64,000 nucleotides of DNA from Gracilimonas sp965227215. Lineage in GTDB: Bacteria > Bacteroidota > Rhodothermia > Balneolales > Balneolaceae. The translations under genes were made by a program, and so were the position numbers. Under the pieces are notes generated by a model, which was given only the letters and a program-made list of their open reading frames with translations, was not told the origin of the DNA and searched no databases. Shown here in pieces: positions 1 through 8,794 of this stretch. The DNA is taken from positions 2,418,001-2,482,000 of the forward strand of contig OZ245729.1 of assembly GCA_965227215.1 (NCBI GenBank). Reading direction: 5' to 3'. Within the stretch, counting starts at the first letter, position 1. Every line of letters starts with the position of its first letter.

Positions 1-677
1 TCACTTTCCGATCTCACATCAAGATATTTCTCAATGACCCAAGATTTATTGTCCTTATGTGTTCCTTCTTTTCTTTTGTCCGGTTTTAGTTCCCCATCTC
101 TAAACTGGATTAGCTTTTCTCTAAACCTAAAAACTTCAGAAACATCAAATTTAATATTCTGCCATTGATAATATTTGTCTGAAAAAGCAGGGTGAAAACC
201 ACCTAGCCTTTCATATTGTTTTTTTGGAGTAAATTGGATTAAAGAGAAATGTTTGCTTGTATATTTCTCGTCATTAATCTTCTTGAAGGTTTCATCATCA
301 ATCCCAATTTCACTCCAACCACCTTTTAGTGCTTCCTCTCTGTAGTAAGGTTCAGCTTTATCAAATTTATTCTGCAATTCTTTTATTCGTTCATCCAAGA
401 GTTGCTTAGGGCGGTATGCTTTTTCTAGTTGTGGTTTGAAAAACTCTAGTCTTTGCTCAACATTATGTTCGAGGACACGGAAAAAGACGTCTTTCATTAT
501 GGCTTTAATTTCATCACGGTCTTTTTCTAAAATGAGATCGTTCCTAAAAAGAATTTCATTTAGAAAACCAACGTTCTTAAGGTTATCAAGAACTACATTA
601 GGTAGTTTTCTATTCTTCAAATGTTCGTGTATTAAGCCACTTTTCCAGTCCTCAACTGTATAAACTTGTTCAGCCAT
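1..677 (-). CDS. Unknown protein, 3' end beyond window edge
   Basis: An open frame starts with ATG at 677 on the minus strand and runs without a stop to base 1, giving at least 225 residues; the C-terminus lies outside the window. The product begins MAEQVYTVEDWKSGL and is charged and lysine/glutamate-rich, with no signal peptide or membrane segment, so it is probably cytoplasmic. I do not recognise the family. Its start codon abuts the stop codon of the integrase gene (stop 678-680), so the two are almost certainly co-transcribed and this is likely cargo or an accessory gene of the same integrative element. Reading through the whole stretch without a stop supports real coding. Confidence 0.7.
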   Translation of the reverse strand, partial: MAEQVYTVEDWKSGLIHEHLKNRKLPNVVLDNLKNVGFLNEILFRNDLILEKDRDEIKAIMKDVFFRVLEHNVEQRLEFFKPQLEKAYRPKQLLDERIKELQNKFDKAEPYYREEALKGGWSEIGIDDETFKKINDEKYTSKHFSLIQFTPKKQYERLGGFHPAFSDKYYQWQNIKFDVSEVFRFREKLIQFRDGELKPDKRKEGTHKDNKSWVIEKYLDVRSES

Positions 678-1910
678 TTAAAAAACCTTCTTCATTGCTT
701 GATCGGCTAGCTGTTCATCTAAGCCTTTTAAATATCGTTGCGTGGTTTTAATATTCGAATGTCTCAGTGTCTGCATGACTTCATAAATACTTAACCCTTT
801 TTCGACTGCATATTGCGCAAAACTATGTCTGGCCACATGAAATGATATCCCATCTATTTCCGGAACTTTGGATTCTTTTTCTTCCAGTTCTTGATTCACA
901 ATTTCGGCAATCTTTCGAAGCCATTTATTAATCAGGACATTCTTAACACTGATTCGTTTCCTTAAAAAAATGGGGTCGGAGTAATCTTTGTAATTGTTGA
1001 AAATCGGAAAGATGAAATCATCTTTTTTGCCTGAATACTTATCCAGAATTTCTTTTTGGTAGTCATTCAGATCAACGGTAAAAACCTTATCGTTTTTGTT
1101 CATCTGATAGGAGAGGCGTTCACCTTTAATGTCTTTCCATTTTAGACCGCAAAGATCACCAAAACGAATTCCACCACTGTAAAAGGAAAACATGAAATAG
1201 TTTCGGGTATGCCAGAGGTTTGAATCTTCTTTGAGGTCTGCTTCTTCAATGGCTTTGATCTGTTCCATTGAAAGTATTGTTTTGGGTTGTGGCTTTCCCC
1301 TTTTAGCTCCCTCAAAATTGGCAAAGGGGTCAATAGATATCAGATGCTTTTTAAGTGCTTTTCGTATGATTGCCCTTAATGGTTCAAAGTTCTTACTGAT
1401 GGTAGATGCTCGATTGTCATATTTTCGCTGTAAGAAGCGCTCAAACCGTTCTAAGTATTCAGTGTCAATGTGCTTAAGTGGAAGCTGTCGCTCCCCTTCA
1501 AAGGCTTCCAGTTTGTTTAGCGTAACGCCAAGCGTTTTAATGGCTGAAAGTTTCTTTTGATCTTCCAACTCTTGCTGATAACTGTCTGCCAGTTCAAAGA
1601 AGTCTCCGCTTTCTTGTTGCTTTAACCTTTTCTGAATGGCTTTGGCAGAATCTTTTCCATGAACCCCTAATTCATCCTGAACCTTTTCGGCTTTATTTTG
1701 CTCTCTGGTAAGTATGCTATTTAATGACTTAGCATTTCGGTGGCTCTTTCGAATCGTCTCTTTTTCCTTATTCCAATGCTTAGGTAAAATGTAAACGCCA
1801 GTGCTTACATATCTCGGTTTTCGATTCTTAGTAATCCGCAGATAAATAGGGCATTCACCATTGGCTCTAGCCTTATCCTTTCGCATGTAAAAATGATATG
1901 TTGTACCCAT
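678..1910 (-). CDS. Tyrosine recombinase / site-specific integrase
   Basis: This 410-residue protein has the layout of Bacteroidetes-type integrases. An N-terminal arm-type DNA-binding domain (about 1-95; pattern ..YLRITKNRKPRYVSTGVY..) is followed by a SAM-like core-binding domain (about 105-195) and a catalytic domain (about 215-405). Visible catalytic residues are Arg249 (GGIRFGDLC), His358 and Arg361 (HVARHSF), His384 (LRHSN) and nucleophile Tyr393 (TTQRYL), so it looks intact. It should catalyse integration and excision of a mobile element through an attachment site. It sits next to a possible attachment scar at 2088-2108, at the right edge of an element that continues left out of the window. 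The following gene starts at the base after its stop codon. Confidence 0.93.
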   Translation of the reverse strand: MGTTYHFYMRKDKARANGECPIYLRITKNRKPRYVSTGVYILPKHWNKEKETIRKSHRNAKSLNSILTREQNKAEKVQDELGVHGKDSAKAIQKRLKQQESGDFFELADSYQQELEDQKKLSAIKTLGVTLNKLEAFEGERQLPLKHIDTEYLERFERFLQRKYDNRASTISKNFEPLRAIIRKALKKHLISIDPFANFEGAKRGKPQPKTILSMEQIKAIEEADLKEDSNLWHTRNYFMFSFYSGGIRFGDLCGLKWKDIKGERLSYQMNKNDKVFTVDLNDYQKEILDKYSGKKDDFIFPIFNNYKDYSDPIFLRKRISVKNVLINKWLRKIAEIVNQELEEKESKVPEIDGISFHVARHSFAQYAVEKGLSIYEVMQTLRHSNIKTTQRYLKGLDEQLADQAMKKVF

Positions 1911-2087
1911 GTTGTACCTGTCTTAAATTGACGTACCGAGATTACGATACTATGAAATAGGTACAACAATGGTACAACATTTTTTGTTTTTCCACATATT
2001 TTGGAAAAGAAAGTTTCACAAAATTTCCTAAAAAGTGGCTCTAAGTGTGTTATTAGCCTATTTTTTAAGATTGGGCATGAATAGCGC

Positions 2088-2108
2088 TAAATTCCGTCCC
2101 ACGGTACA
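2088..2108 (+). other. Possible attR: remnant of a tRNA 3' end
   Basis: The sequence AAATTCCGTCCCACGGTAC fits the end of a T-loop, the 3' strand of a T-stem (TCCGT) and a 3' acceptor strand (CCCACGG). No 5' tRNA part precedes it, and a strong terminator follows at 2117. This is what integration into the 3' end of a tRNA gene leaves at the distal end of an element. The integrase gene next to it supports the idea, but the intact tRNA would lie outside the window, so this is a hypothesis. Confidence 0.3.
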
Positions 2109-2116
2109 GAAAGAAT

Positions 2117-2150
2117 AAGCCTGATTCGTAATCGAGTCAGGCTTTTTTAT
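2117..2150 (+). terminator. Rho-independent terminator
   Basis: A 12-bp stem (AAGCCTGATTCG paired with CGAGTCAGGCTT, one G-T wobble) with a TAAT loop is followed by a run of six T on the plus strand. No plus-strand gene precedes it in the window. It may be the original terminator of the tRNA gene into which the element integrated. Confidence 0.75.
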
Positions 2151-2210
2151 TTTCTAATAATACGGCGATTCTACATATTAGATATTCTGATTAACTATAT
2201 AACTTCCGGG

Positions 2211-2837
2211 ATGAAAAAATCTGAACAATACGAAATGGCCCTGCTGGCTGAAAAGGCGTTAGATAAAGCTGAGGCGAAGTATGCAGAGCTGACCGATGAG
2301 CTTAAGCAGCAAGAGGAATACAAAGAAAGTGACCTGGCCGTTTCGGTTCATGATTCTATTCGAAACCTGTCCCGGAAAGTAGAGGCCTATCTGAAAGATC
2401 AAATTTCCATCGATAAGCTGATTGATGAATTTGTGTTTGAGTATGATATTATTGACGGGGAGATGGAAATTGAAAAGGAAGCTTCTCCTAAAATAAAGCG
2501 GCTGGCTAAACGGCTTCTTTCCAGTTACGAGGATTTTATCATCAAGGTGGGCGGAAAAAGAAAACTCAAAAAACTGGAGAACACGGAAGTACTTGCCTAT
2601 CCCAAAAAATCAAAAGGGAAAGCGTACCTGTTTTGGCTGATTGGGTTTTTCGGCATCCTCGGCTTCCATCGTTTTTACCTGGGCCGAACCGGAACCGGCA
2701 TTGGGTGGTTACTTACAGGAGGGTTGATGGGCTTCGGCGCACTTTATGATCTGTTTGCCCTATCAAAAATGGTGGAAGAACAGAATATGTATAATGAACT
2801 GAGATCTGCCAAATTGAAGCAACTGGCCGGAGAATAA
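2211..2837 (+). CDS. TM2-domain membrane protein
   Basis: This is a 208-residue protein. Residues 1-130 are charged and probably helical (many K/E, coiled-coil-like). They are followed by a TM2 domain at about 136-190: two hydrophobic helices joined by a short turn, with the family hallmark GFHRFYLGRTGTGIGWLL. TM2 proteins are small membrane proteins of unknown biochemical role. The long N-terminal cytoplasmic region is larger than in the simplest members. The start at 2211 is the first ATG in frame; no strong ribosome binding site is seen. It stands alone between the element boundary and a convergent regulator gene. Confidence 0.8.
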   Translation: MKKSEQYEMALLAEKALDKAEAKYAELTDELKQQEEYKESDLAVSVHDSIRNLSRKVEAYLKDQISIDKLIDEFVFEYDIIDGEMEIEKEASPKIKRLAKRLLSSYEDFIIKVGGKRKLKKLENTEVLAYPKKSKGKAYLFWLIGFFGILGFHRFYLGRTGTGIGWLLTGGLMGFGALYDLFALSKMVEEQNMYNELRSAKLKQLAGE

Positions 2838-2860
2838 AAGCATTTCAGAAAAATTCAGGC

Positions 2861-2897
2861 CAAAAAAAAGCTGACGCCAAATCAATGGTCGTCAGCT
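2861..2897 (-). terminator. Terminator for the LuxR-type regulator gene
   Basis: AGCTGACG at 2869-2876 and CGTCAGCT at 2890-2897 form a stem. Read on the minus strand, the stem is followed by a run of eight T (complement of 2862-2869). It fits the end of the transcript of the regulator gene at 3100-3756. Confidence 0.65.
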
Positions 2898-3011
2898 AAT
2901 ATCATCTACAGACGGCTATTACCCCATTTGCACTATAAACATACATTTAAGCGGGAAACCCGTCAATGGAGGGATTTACGTAATTTTTCTACGTGAAAAC
3001 ACGTACGTGCC

Positions 3012-3099
3012 GAACATTGAACATAGAATAAAGAACATTAAATCCTGAAGTTAAGTAAACCATTCTGGTTTCAATGTTGAGTGTTGACTACTCAATGTT
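3012..3099. repeat. Dispersed intergenic repeat (AACATTGAA / TTCAATGTTGAGTGTT family)
   Basis: The stretch contains CGAACATTGAACA and, on the other side, TTCAATGTTGAGTGTT and CTCAATGTTCT, making an imperfect inverted repeat. The same words occur at 7037-7111. It sits directly downstream of the regulator gene and may act as a hairpin or be a decayed small repeat element. Confidence 0.5.
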
Positions 3100-3756
3100 C
3101 TATAAAAGTGCTTGTTCATTTTCCATGGCAAAGCGTACCAGGGCGGCTGTATTCTTAAGCTTCAGTTTCTTCAATAAATTTGTACGGTGTTTTTCAACGG
3201 TACGGGGACTGATATATAGCTTGGAGGCGATTTCGGTACTGGTAAGTCCCTCGGTGAGAAGTCCCAGTATCTCCCGTTCGCGATTAGTGACGGATTTGAT
3301 GGGGTCGCCGGGACGTTTCTTTTTCTTTGCCAAACGCATGTATTCTTCGGTCATCATTCGGGAGAACTGTTTACCGAGGAAGCGCTCACCTTCCGAAACT
3401 TTTTCTGCTGCATCAATCAGGTCAAGATGATGGGCAGATTTATGGATCAGGCCAAAGGCTCCGGAGTCTAAAAATTCGTTGAGGGTTTTTTGATCGGTGT
3501 CGTCGGCAAGCAGCAGGATGTTAGCTTCGGGGTTCTTAGAGATGATTTTTTTGGCAATGATAATGCCCTCCATCTCCGGCATTGAGAAAGAAAGGATACA
3601 CAGACGGGGCTTCACGCTTTCAAAAGCGGTTAGCACGAGAGCGCCATTGTCAATCTCACTGCAAATATTAAATGCACCGTGATCTCGTAAAATGGAGCTT
3701 AGTCCATACCTGAAAATTTCGTTGCCGTCCGCAACAATTGTATCAATTTTAGACAT
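3100..3756 (-). CDS. LuxR/NarL-type regulator with degenerate receiver domain
   Basis: The 218-residue product has an N-terminal receiver-like domain (1-120) and a C-terminal LuxR-type helix-turn-helix (about 150-205; TNREREILGLLTEGLTSTEIA, SPRTVEKHRTNLLKKL). The overall fold matches NarL/FixJ response regulators, but the phospho-acceptor aspartate is replaced by Ser56 (CILSFSMPEMEG). One residue of the acidic pair is missing too (VADGNE instead of VDDHE). The conserved lysine is kept (LIHKSA). Activity is therefore probably not controlled by classical Asp phosphorylation. A good ribosome binding site (GGGAGGT) precedes the ATG. No kinase gene is adjacent. Confidence 0.88.
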   Translation of the reverse strand: MSKIDTIVADGNEIFRYGLSSILRDHGAFNICSEIDNGALVLTAFESVKPRLCILSFSMPEMEGIIIAKKIISKNPEANILLLADDTDQKTLNEFLDSGAFGLIHKSAHHLDLIDAAEKVSEGERFLGKQFSRMMTEEYMRLAKKKKRPGDPIKSVTNREREILGLLTEGLTSTEIASKLYISPRTVEKHRTNLLKKLKLKNTAALVRFAMENEQALL

Positions 3757-4033
3757 TTTACCTCCCCAGGTAGAATGGTTTTTCTCCGACCCACACGGAG
3801 AAAGGACAAATAATGTAGGTAAAAATGGGGAAAGTATGCCAATTTAAATTTTTAGGCGGGTTTTTACACTCAATTTCCCGGTCCTTGCGAGAAGTTTATG
3901 ATGGAGAATTCAGAGTTGGACTATGTAACGACGAAGCAATCTCCTGATCTCAATATCCCAAGCAGAATAGGGAGCTCGCCACGTCGACAAGCAACGGAAA
4001 TTAGGTGTTGGTGATGCTCCTCGCGATGCCACC
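3757..4033. other. Intergenic stretch without recognised features
   Basis: About 280 bases lie between two minus-strand genes. Apart from the ribosome binding site of the downstream regulator (3759-3768) I see no gene, repeat or clear hairpin. The regulator promoter presumably lies here. Confidence 0.5.
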
Positions 4034-4465
4034 TTAAATCATAGCATAGTAAAGCAAATATGAGGTTATGCCCGACTTCACAGTCCACAAAACAGTGCGT
4101 ACCCAGTTGGTGGTTACCAATTTTTTGATAGCCAACTCATCTTTTGCTTTCTCCAGTTTTGAATGAGCCGGAACGGAGAACAGGCCTGTAGCTGCCCAAA
4201 TCAGAACCACTATATAAAAGCCTGTGGCATTCAGGGAAAACCAACCATCAATCCATGCCAGCCCAAAGGAAGAAGTGATTTCAGCTACCATTACCGGTAT
4301 TACAATCTTGTCTATACTGTGCACATGATGGTGTTGAAAGGCGGAGAAGTTATCGGTTCCTAGAAAATGAAAGGAAGGGTAATGAACCCGCTGAACCGTC
4401 CAGATGAGTCCCGTTATAAAAAAGGAGGAAAAGGTGTTAATCAAAAAAATCAGTTCATATGACAT
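4034..4465 (-). CDS. Small integral membrane protein of unknown function
   Basis: This 143-residue protein has four hydrophobic segments (about 5-25, 54-72, 79-98 and 122-141). A histidine-rich stretch (FQHHHVHSIDK, about 43-53) precedes the second segment. The pattern WTVQRVHYPSFHFLG occurs in small uncharacterised four-helix membrane proteins, but I cannot assign a function; a distant DUF1772-like relationship is possible. It is divergent from aspS, whose start lies about 85 bases away. Confidence 0.6.
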   Translation of the reverse strand: MSYELIFLINTFSSFFITGLIWTVQRVHYPSFHFLGTDNFSAFQHHHVHSIDKIVIPVMVAEITSSFGLAWIDGWFSLNATGFYIVVLIWAATGLFSVPAHSKLEKAKDELAIKKLVTTNWVRTVLWTVKSGITSYLLYYAMI

Positions 4466-4548
4466 TGGAGTAAGCGATTCGTTTACATTATGTGTATTTT
4501 CAGCGCCTCATAAACCAAAAGTTTTTCACTTACGATTCATCGAAACGA

Positions 4549-6333
4549 ATGACCCTTAAAAGAACACATACCTGCGGAGAACTTACCGCAAAAAATATTG
4601 GCGACGAAGTAATTTTAAACGGATGGGTTGGCCCGCGCCGCGATTTAGGCGGTGTAATTTTTATTGATTTGAGAGATCGCTATGGAGTAACCCAGGTTGT
4701 CTTCACTGAAGAAGACGATCAGCTTCACGAAAAAGCAGAACAGTTGCGTTCTGAATATGTGATCGGAATTAAAGGGAAGGTAATCACGAGGGGGGAAGGG
4801 AACATTAACCCGAAACTCTCAACCGGTGAAATTGAGATTGAAGCTACCGAGCTGGTGATTTATTCGGAGGCGGAAACTACGCCATTCGAAATTAAAGACG
4901 ATATCAAAACCAACGAAGACACCCGGCTCAAATACCGGTATCTGGATTTACGTCGTCCGGAAGTTCAGCAAAAGCTGATGCTGCGCTCCAAGTTTTATCA
5001 ATCGGTACGTTCTTTTTATCATGAGCGAGATTTTGCTGAGGTAGAAACTCCGGTGTTGATGCGAAGTACCCCCGAGGGTGCCCGCGATTATCTGGTGCCC
5101 AGCCGTGTGAATGCCGGGAAGTTTTTTGCGCTGCCTCAAAGTCCGCAAACCTACAAACAGCTGCTGATGGTTTCCGGTTACGACCGGTATTTTCAGATTG
5201 TGAAGTGTTTTCGGGATGAAGACTTGCGGGCCGACCGCCAGCCTGAGTTTACTCAGATTGATGTGGAGATGAGCTTTGTGGATGAAGAGGATATCTATAG
5301 CCACCACGAGCAGTTGATGAAAAAGGTATTTAAGGAAACCGTTGGGGCAGAAATTGAAACGCCATTCCCACGAATGACCTACAATGAAGCCATGAACACT
5401 TATGGAAGCGATAAGCCGGATACCCGCTTTGGGCTGGAATTCGCTGATTTTTCTGAGATTGTGAAAGATGCGGAATTCAAAGTGTTTTCCGGAACTGTGA
5501 AAAACGGTGGCGGCGTGGTTGGCATCACTGTTCCCGGACAGGGAGATATGGGTCGCGGAGCTATTGACAGGCTTACCGACCGGGTAAAAGAAGAAACCGG
5601 AGCCGGTGGACTGATTTACATCAAGATGCAGGAAGACGGCCCGCTTTGCAGTGTAGCCAAGTTTCTGACGGATGAAATTGTAGAACAGATGGTGGAGAAA
5701 GCAGGAGCCAAGCAAGGCGATCTTGTGTTGATTCTTGCCGGACCCAAACCGGATGTATTAAAGCAGCTTGGTCAGCTTCGCCTGATGATGGGTAAAGAGT
5801 TCAACCTGATTGACGAATCAAAATACAATTTCCTGTGGGTAACGGAATTTCCGTTGCTGGAGTGGGATGAAGAATCGCGCCGATACCATGCCATGCACCA
5901 TCCATTCACTTCTCCGAAAGCGGAGGATGTGGAGCTGATGAACTCTGATCCGGCTAAAGTACGTGCCCGGGCTTACGATTTAGTGTTGAACGGGAATGAA
6001 ATCGGTGGTGGATCGATTAGGATTCATGATCAGAAAATGCAGAGCAAAATGTTTGAGCTGCTCGGAATTGGAGACAAGGAAGCCCGTGAGAAGTTCGGTT
6101 TCCTGCTGGATGCGTTCAAATACGGCGCCCCTCCACATGGTGGAATTGCTTTTGGTGTTGATCGTATTGTGATGTTGCTGACCGGAGCTAAGAGCCTCCG
6201 TGATGTAATCGCGTTCCCTAAAAACCAGAAAGCGCAAAGCATGATGGACAATTCACCGGATGTAGTAGACAAAGATCAACTTGATGAACTGCATATTTCC
6301 ATTAAGAAAAATATTAAGGATCAACTATCGTGA
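4549..6333 (+). CDS. aspS: Aspartyl-tRNA synthetase
   Basis: The enzyme charges tRNA-Asp with aspartate in the cytoplasm. The protein (594 residues from the chosen start) has an N-terminal OB-fold anticodon-binding domain, the class II core with the bacterial insertion domain, motif 2 (FRDEDLRADRQPEFTQIDVEMSF region) and motif 3 (GIAFGVDRIVMLL) near the C-terminus. An in-frame ATG at 4492 would add 19 residues (MYFQRLINQ..). The ATG at 4549 gives MTLKRTHTCGEL, the usual start of the family, so I prefer it. The stop overlaps the next gene (GTG at 6330), so the two are translationally coupled. Whether the enzyme is discriminating or also charges tRNA-Asn cannot be decided here. Confidence 0.97.
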   Translation: MTLKRTHTCGELTAKNIGDEVILNGWVGPRRDLGGVIFIDLRDRYGVTQVVFTEEDDQLHEKAEQLRSEYVIGIKGKVITRGEGNINPKLSTGEIEIEATELVIYSEAETTPFEIKDDIKTNEDTRLKYRYLDLRRPEVQQKLMLRSKFYQSVRSFYHERDFAEVETPVLMRSTPEGARDYLVPSRVNAGKFFALPQSPQTYKQLLMVSGYDRYFQIVKCFRDEDLRADRQPEFTQIDVEMSFVDEEDIYSHHEQLMKKVFKETVGAEIETPFPRMTYNEAMNTYGSDKPDTRFGLEFADFSEIVKDAEFKVFSGTVKNGGGVVGITVPGQGDMGRGAIDRLTDRVKEETGAGGLIYIKMQEDGPLCSVAKFLTDEIVEQMVEKAGAKQGDLVLILAGPKPDVLKQLGQLRLMMGKEFNLIDESKYNFLWVTEFPLLEWDEESRRYHAMHHPFTSPKAEDVELMNSDPAKVRARAYDLVLNGNEIGGGSIRIHDQKMQSKMFELLGIGDKEAREKFGFLLDAFKYGAPPHGGIAFGVDRIVMLLTGAKSLRDVIAFPKNQKAQSMMDNSPDVVDKDQLDELHISIKKNIKDQLS

Positions 6334-7037
6334 AAACTGCTGGAATTGACGGCTGTAAAGCAGGCTGGATCCTCATCACTTTTGATGAAGGGGAAGAGAA
6401 ATATGAGATTCTACGAAATAGGGATGATTTAAAAGAAGCATTTGAAACCTACGATCGGATTCTCATCGACATGCCGATTGGCCTTGAAGATGAAGAATAC
6501 ACCCGGGAAGCGGATGAAATTCTCCGTAAAAAACTTGGGAAAGAGTATGCATCAAGTGTGTTCAGTCCGCCCATACGCCCGGCTTTAACGGCACCATCTT
6601 ATGTGGAAGCCAACATGATCAGCCATGAGTACACCGACAAAAAGCTGACGCTGCAGGCGTGGAACATCACCCCAAAAATACAGATGGTGGATGAGCTGCT
6701 TCGCGCCGACAAAGAGTTAGTGGATAAAGTATTGGAAGCGCACCCGGAGCTGCTTTTTCAGAAACTGAATGGCGGCATGATTTATCAGAAGAAAAACCTG
6801 AAAAAGGGGATCAAGCATCGCTTAAAGCTTATAGAAGATCGCGAGCCAATAGCCGAGGACTTTTTCCGTGATATCAAGGAGGATTTCCGGCGCAATGAAG
6901 TGGAAGAGGACGACATAGTGGATGCTATGGTGCTCGCCTATTGCGCCAAAATTTCTGAGGAAGAAGGCATTAAAACACTGCCGGAAGAATTCGAATACGA
7001 TTCCGAGGGAATGCGCAAAGCCATTCACTTTATTTGA
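6330..7037 (+). CDS. DUF429 family protein (predicted RNase H-fold nuclease)
   Basis: A GTG start overlaps the aspS stop codon by four bases. The 235-residue product shows the DUF429 motifs: GIDGCKAGW at the N-terminus, LIDMPIGL (about 44-51), EAHPELLFQ (about 136-144) and EDDIVDAMVLAY (about 192-203). Conserved acidic residues in these motifs fit a metal-dependent RNase H-like fold, and the family is only predicted to be a nuclease. No experimental function can be inferred from the context; coupling to aspS may be incidental. Confidence 0.85.
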   Translation: MKTAGIDGCKAGWILITFDEGEEKYEILRNRDDLKEAFETYDRILIDMPIGLEDEEYTREADEILRKKLGKEYASSVFSPPIRPALTAPSYVEANMISHEYTDKKLTLQAWNITPKIQMVDELLRADKELVDKVLEAHPELLFQKLNGGMIYQKKNLKKGIKHRLKLIEDREPIAEDFFRDIKEDFRRNEVEEDDIVDAMVLAYCAKISEEEGIKTLPEEFEYDSEGMRKAIHFI

Positions 7038-7111
7038 ATATCGAACACTCAACACTGAATTTTGAACTCTGAACTTCAACATTGAATGTTGAGTGTTCAA
7101 TGTTCGATATT
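7037..7111. terminator. Inverted repeat between convergent genes, likely bidirectional terminator
   Basis: AATATCGAACA at the left edge pairs with TGTTCGATATT at the right edge. Inner words ACTCAACA and TGTTGAGT also pair, giving a long imperfect hairpin that fills the gap between the convergent DUF429 gene and the SthA-like gene. It belongs to the same word family as 3012-3099. Confidence 0.55.
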
Positions 7112-7113
7112 CT

Positions 7114-8577
7114 CTACTTCTCTCTGTTCTTAAGGATTTTCTTGTACTTCACCCCGGCTTTGTAGACTCGATTTATGCCATTAAAAGCAGCAATGCGGTA
7201 GGCTTCGCTGTAAGTCGGATAGTTCAAAACGTGGTTGATAAAGTACCGGATATCTCCGCCTAAAGACATAACTGCCTGCCCGAGGTGAATCAAATCGCTG
7301 GCGCGTTCGCCCAAGATATGAATACCGACCAGTTTTAAGGATTCGGTTTCAAAAACCAGTTTTAATAATCCATCCTGCTGGTTGCTGATATCACCCTGTG
7401 TGATGTTTTTGTAGTAGGCCCTTCCAACGGTTACATCCAATCCGTCGGCTTTAGCTTCTTTTTCGGTAAGGCCGATACTGGAAATCTCCGGAATGGAATA
7501 GATAGCTTGCGGAATTTCGGGGGGTACGTCCAGAGCTTCGATGCCGAACATACGGCAGGAAGCTATTCGTCCTTCAGAAAAAGCTGAAGAGGCCATGGCC
7601 GGAAATCCCTTTATATCTCCGCCGGCATAAATATTAGCGATATTGGTTTGATGGTCGTCATTAGTTTTGATGTATCCTTTATCATCGAGTTCCACCCCAA
7701 CTTCCTTTAGTCCAAGGTTTTCTGTATTGGGAACTTCGCCACCCAGATAAAGCACATGCTCGGTTTCAATTACACGGTCACGGCTGCCTTCATTATCGTT
7801 TCGGAGGTTGTATTTAACTTCGGTTGTATTTCGAAGAGCATTGGGGTTGATTTCAATATTCTCAGCATTTGAAAAGACTTCGATTTTCTGTTTCTCTAAA
7901 ATTTGCTGGAGTTGCTCTGAAATTTCGTTATCTAAAAAGGGAAGAAAGTTTTCCTTTTCATTCAAAATAGAAACCCGGCTTCCCAGGTTAGAAAATGTAG
8001 TTGCGTATTCGAGTGTCCGAATCCCTGCCCCAACTACAACCAGGCGACGGGGAATGTGAGATAGCGTAAGGATGGAGGTATAGTCAAATACCTTGTCGTG
8101 ATCCAGCTCAAAGCCGGTTGGTTTTACAGGTTTGCTACCTGTTGCAATTAAAATATACTTACCTGAGTATGTTTTTTTGGATCCGTCAGAGGCTTCAACT
8201 TCAACCTCATGCTCGGATTTAAGCTTACCATGTCCACGAACGGTGTCAATTTCATTTTTATCGAAATCGGTTTTAACCTTGGTATTCTTGCTTTCCAGAA
8301 TCTGATTTTTATACAACAGCAGGTCGGCCATGTGGTGGTGTTGATAGGCTTTTTCTTTGGCCAGGTCCTTGAATTGATTTTGAAAGCGTTGAATGATACG
8401 GGCTGTTTCGCGGAGGGCTTTACTGGGGATGGTCCCGGAATTAATCCAGGTTCCTCCAAAAGAATTTTCGTTGGCTTCAACTACCAGCACTTTTTTGTCA
8501 AATTTAGAGCTCTGCATAGCGCAGGATAAACCTGCTGGCCCGCTACCAATAACAATAACGTCGTAATCGTACTTCAT
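7114..8577 (-). CDS. sthA: SthA-like soluble pyridine nucleotide transhydrogenase / FAD-dependent oxidoreductase
   Basis: This 487-residue flavoprotein is related to lipoamide dehydrogenase. It has an N-terminal FAD motif (VIGSGPAGLS, 9-18), an NAD(P)-binding domain around the middle and a C-terminal dimerisation domain (LVGIHILGERASDLIHLG). The active-site region reads GGTWINSGTIPSKALRE: both redox cysteines of the disulfide reductases are absent, while GTIPSKALR matches soluble transhydrogenases. It therefore most likely moves hydride between NADPH and NAD. The second dinucleotide motif reads VGAGIRTLEYA, lacking the third glycine usual in E. coli SthA, so specificity may differ. It is monocistronic and convergent with the DUF429 gene. 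Confidence 0.75.
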   Translation of the reverse strand: MKYDYDVIVIGSGPAGLSCAMQSSKFDKKVLVVEANENSFGGTWINSGTIPSKALRETARIIQRFQNQFKDLAKEKAYQHHHMADLLLYKNQILESKNTKVKTDFDKNEIDTVRGHGKLKSEHEVEVEASDGSKKTYSGKYILIATGSKPVKPTGFELDHDKVFDYTSILTLSHIPRRLVVVGAGIRTLEYATTFSNLGSRVSILNEKENFLPFLDNEISEQLQQILEKQKIEVFSNAENIEINPNALRNTTEVKYNLRNDNEGSRDRVIETEHVLYLGGEVPNTENLGLKEVGVELDDKGYIKTNDDHQTNIANIYAGGDIKGFPAMASSAFSEGRIASCRMFGIEALDVPPEIPQAIYSIPEISSIGLTEKEAKADGLDVTVGRAYYKNITQGDISNQQDGLLKLVFETESLKLVGIHILGERASDLIHLGQAVMSLGGDIRYFINHVLNYPTYSEAYRIAAFNGINRVYKAGVKYKKILKNREK

Positions 8578-8794
8578 AAATAAACTGAGTGAGTGTGTGA
8601 GCCCAAAGATACTTCAATTTTAAGAGGATTTCAGAGCTCTATTTACTCATAGTGTTAACATATCTAAAAGATAGATTGTTTAGATGGAGGCAGGAACGAA
8701 TTTAAGTAGGGTATTGCTTATGTTTGAGAACGATAAATTAAAGGCGCACAAGTTGTAAGCGCCCATTAAATCAGAATTTAATTTGGAGGTAAAA

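Noticed and set aside
4492..4548. In-frame upstream start for aspS
   Set aside because: The 19 extra residues have no family counterpart; the ATG at 4549 gives the standard RTHTCGEL beginning.
4948..5715. Long antisense open frame inside aspS
   Set aside because: It lies wholly opposite a well-conserved synthetase gene and encodes no recognisable protein, so it is a codon-usage shadow.
7095..7111. TGTTCGATATT as a regulator site like those at 53903
   Set aside because: It lacks the second half (GNACA) and lies in a hairpin between convergent genes, not upstream of a promoter.
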